Source: Bog-756 sp049517675 (lineage in GTDB: Bacteria; Actinomycetota; Acidimicrobiia; Acidimicrobiales; RAAP-2). From it: a stretch of DNA of 23,165 nucleotides. Shown in pieces: positions 21,862 through 23,165 of the stretch. The stretch covers positions 1-23,165 of the forward strand of contig JBEKRV010000057.1 in the NCBI GenBank assembly GCA_049517675.1, given 5' to 3'. Each line of letters opens with the position of its first letter. The stretch's first letter is position 1. A program made the position numbers and the translations under genes. The notes under the pieces were generated by a model that saw only the letters and a list, made by a program, of their open reading frames with translations, ran no database searches and was not told where the DNA came from.

Positions 21862-23165
21862 GTGCCCCTCTTCGAGGTCGTCTCGCCCTTCCGGCCCGCC
21901 GGCGATCAGCCCCAGGCCATCGCCGGCCTGGTGGAGGGGCTCGAACGGGGCGACCGGTACCAGACGCTCCTCGGGATCACCGGGTCGGGCAAGACCGCCA
22001 CCATCGCCTGGACCATCGAGTCGGTGCAGCGCCCGACGCTGATCATCGAGCCGAACAAGTCGCTGGCCGCCCAGCTGGCGGCCGAGCTGAAGGAGTTCTT
22101 CCCGAAGAACCGGGTCGAGTACTTCGTCTCGTACTACGACTACTACCAGCCCGAGGCGTACGTCCCGAGCTCGGACACCTACATCGAGAAGGACTCGTCG
22201 ATCAACGACGAGATCGACCGTCTGCGGCACGCGTCCACCTCGTCGCTGCTCCTGCGGCCCGACACCATCGTGGTGGCCTCGGTGTCGTGCATCTACGGCC
22301 TCGGGTCCCCCGACGAGTACCGCGACAGGATCGTCGCCCTCCACCCCGGCGAGGAGCACGAGCAGCGGGCGCTGCTCAAGCGGCTGGTCGACCTCCAGTA
22401 CTCGCGCAACGACGTCACCCTCAACCGGGGCCAGTTCCGGGTCCACGGGGACACCGTCGAGATCCACCCCGCCTACGAGTCGCGGGCCGTCCGGATCGAG
22501 TTCTTCGGCGACACGGTGGAGCGGATCCGGCCGTTCGACGTCCTGACCGGCGAGATCGGCGACGAGCTCGAGGACCTGGTCGTCTTCGCCAACACCCACT
22601 ACGGCACCGGCGACGAGCGGATGCGCCGGGCGGTCCTCGGCATCGAGGACGAGCTGCGGTCCCGCCTCACCGAACTCGGTGACGCCGGCAAGCTGCTCGA
22701 GGCCCAGCGGCTCCGCATGCGGACCGAGTACGACCTCGAGATGCTGGCCGAGACCGGGGTGTGCAGCGGGGTCGAGAACTACAGCCGCCACTTGGACGGC
22801 CGGGCCCCCGGCGAGGCCCCGTTCACCCTGCTCGACTTCTTCCCGAAGGACTTCCTGGTGGTCCTCGACGAGAGCCACGTCGCCGTCCCGCAGCTGCGGG
22901 GCCAGTACGCGGGGGACCGGTCGCGCAAGGAGACCCTGGTCGACCACGGGTTCCGACTGCCCTCGGCCCTCGACAACCGGCCGCTGCGGTTCGAGGAGTT
23001 CATCGAGCGGACCGGGCAGGTCATCCTCCTGTCGGCCACGCCCGGACCGTGGGAGCTCGAGCACAGCGCCAACATCGTCGAGCAGGTCATCCGGCCGACC
23101 GGCCTGGTCGATCCCGAGGTCGACATCCGACCCACCACCGGGCAGATCGACGACCTCCGCGAGCG
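21862..23165 (+). CDS. uvrB: Excinuclease ABC subunit UvrB (3' end outside window)
   Basis: UvrB is the damage-verifying ATPase of nucleotide excision repair; it is loaded by UvrA and recruits UvrC. The visible 434 residues (about two thirds of the usual 660-700) include Walker A GITGSGKT (38-45) and PNKSLAAQLAAELKEFFP. The β-hairpin YYDYYQPEAYVP (91-102) that clamps DNA is present, as are the SCIYGLGSP strand, motif II DESH (336-339) and motif III LLSATPG with RPTGLVDP behind it. The last helicase motifs and UVR domain are cut off. The GTG at 21862 is where the family begins and has a TACCAT box seven bases before it. It stands 70 bases after coaE. A leaderless GTG fits, since no good ribosome site lies directly upstream. 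Confidence 0.97.
   Translation, partial: MPLFEVVSPFRPAGDQPQAIAGLVEGLERGDRYQTLLGITGSGKTATIAWTIESVQRPTLIIEPNKSLAAQLAAELKEFFPKNRVEYFVSYYDYYQPEAYVPSSDTYIEKDSSINDEIDRLRHASTSSLLLRPDTIVVASVSCIYGLGSPDEYRDRIVALHPGEEHEQRALLKRLVDLQYSRNDVTLNRGQFRVHGDTVEIHPAYESRAVRIEFFGDTVERIRPFDVLTGEIGDELEDLVVFANTHYGTGDERMRRAVLGIEDELRSRLTELGDAGKLLEAQRLRMRTEYDLEMLAETGVCSGVENYSRHLDGRAPGEAPFTLLDFFPKDFLVVLDESHVAVPQLRGQYAGDRSRKETLVDHGFRLPSALDNRPLRFEEFIERTGQVILLSATPGPWELEHSANIVEQVIRPTGLVDPEVDIRPTTGQIDDLRE

Noticed and set aside
1..23165. tRNA, rRNA, CRISPR arrays, insertion sequences or phage genes
   Set aside because: No cloverleaf, spaced repeat array, transposase/integrase motif or terminal inverted repeat was recognised on either strand.

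Overview
The window is high-GC DNA (around 70% G+C by eye) with GTG starts, Shine-Dalgarno-poor starts and tightly overlapping genes. A partial rpsA lies at the left edge and coaE-uvrB at the right edge. In many Actinomycetota these three genes sit close together (in Mycobacterium tuberculosis they are rpsA-coaE-Rv1632c-uvrB). This, plus an AftD-type arabinofuranosyltransferase and Tat-exported lipoproteins, points to an actinobacterium. My best guess is a member of the Acidimicrobiia or a related deep lineage, but that is inference and cannot be proven from this window.

Layout, left to right. (1) 1-1305 (+): the C-terminal part of ribosomal protein S1 with an Ala/Glu/Pro repeat tail. (2) 1392-2012 (-): a small sulfotransferase that is visibly poorer in G+C than its neighbours, divergent from (3) 2159-2917 (+), a secreted lipoprotein of unknown role. 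(4) 8727-2929 (-): a complete five-gene oligopeptide/dipeptide (Opp/Dpp-type) ABC importer operon in the order binding protein, two permeases, two ATPases, with overlapping or nearly touching genes. (5) 8965-20164: a cell-envelope glycan block containing a GT-C (GT39-like) membrane glycosyltransferase, an FAD enzyme resembling UDP-galactopyranose mutase/HemY proteins, a polysaccharide flippase and a GT4 glycosyltransferase on +, and a very large AftD-like transferase on -. (6) 20283-21791 (+): a SAM methyltransferase followed 12 bases later by dephospho-CoA kinase. (7) 21862 to the end (+): uvrB, cut by the window edge.

The glycan block has the parts expected for building and exporting a lipid-linked polysaccharide: a cytoplasmic GT, a sugar-nucleotide-type flavoenzyme, a flippase, and two polyprenyl-phosphate-sugar-dependent GT-C enzymes acting outside the membrane. 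No single published system matches this exact set as far as I can tell, and the glycan is unknown.

The most unusual signals are regulatory. Four start regions carry the same -10-like hexamer TACMMT. In three of them it sits 6-7 bases before a start codon, which is the leaderless-mRNA signature. Two genes (the GT4 enzyme and the methyltransferase) are each preceded by a 13-15-codon ORF whose stop overlaps the gene's start by four bases. The AftD/methyltransferase divergent region has one symmetric TAGTGTA that reads as a -10 on both strands. I saw no tRNA, rRNA, CRISPR, insertion sequence or phage gene. No gene-free stretch exceeds 300 bases.
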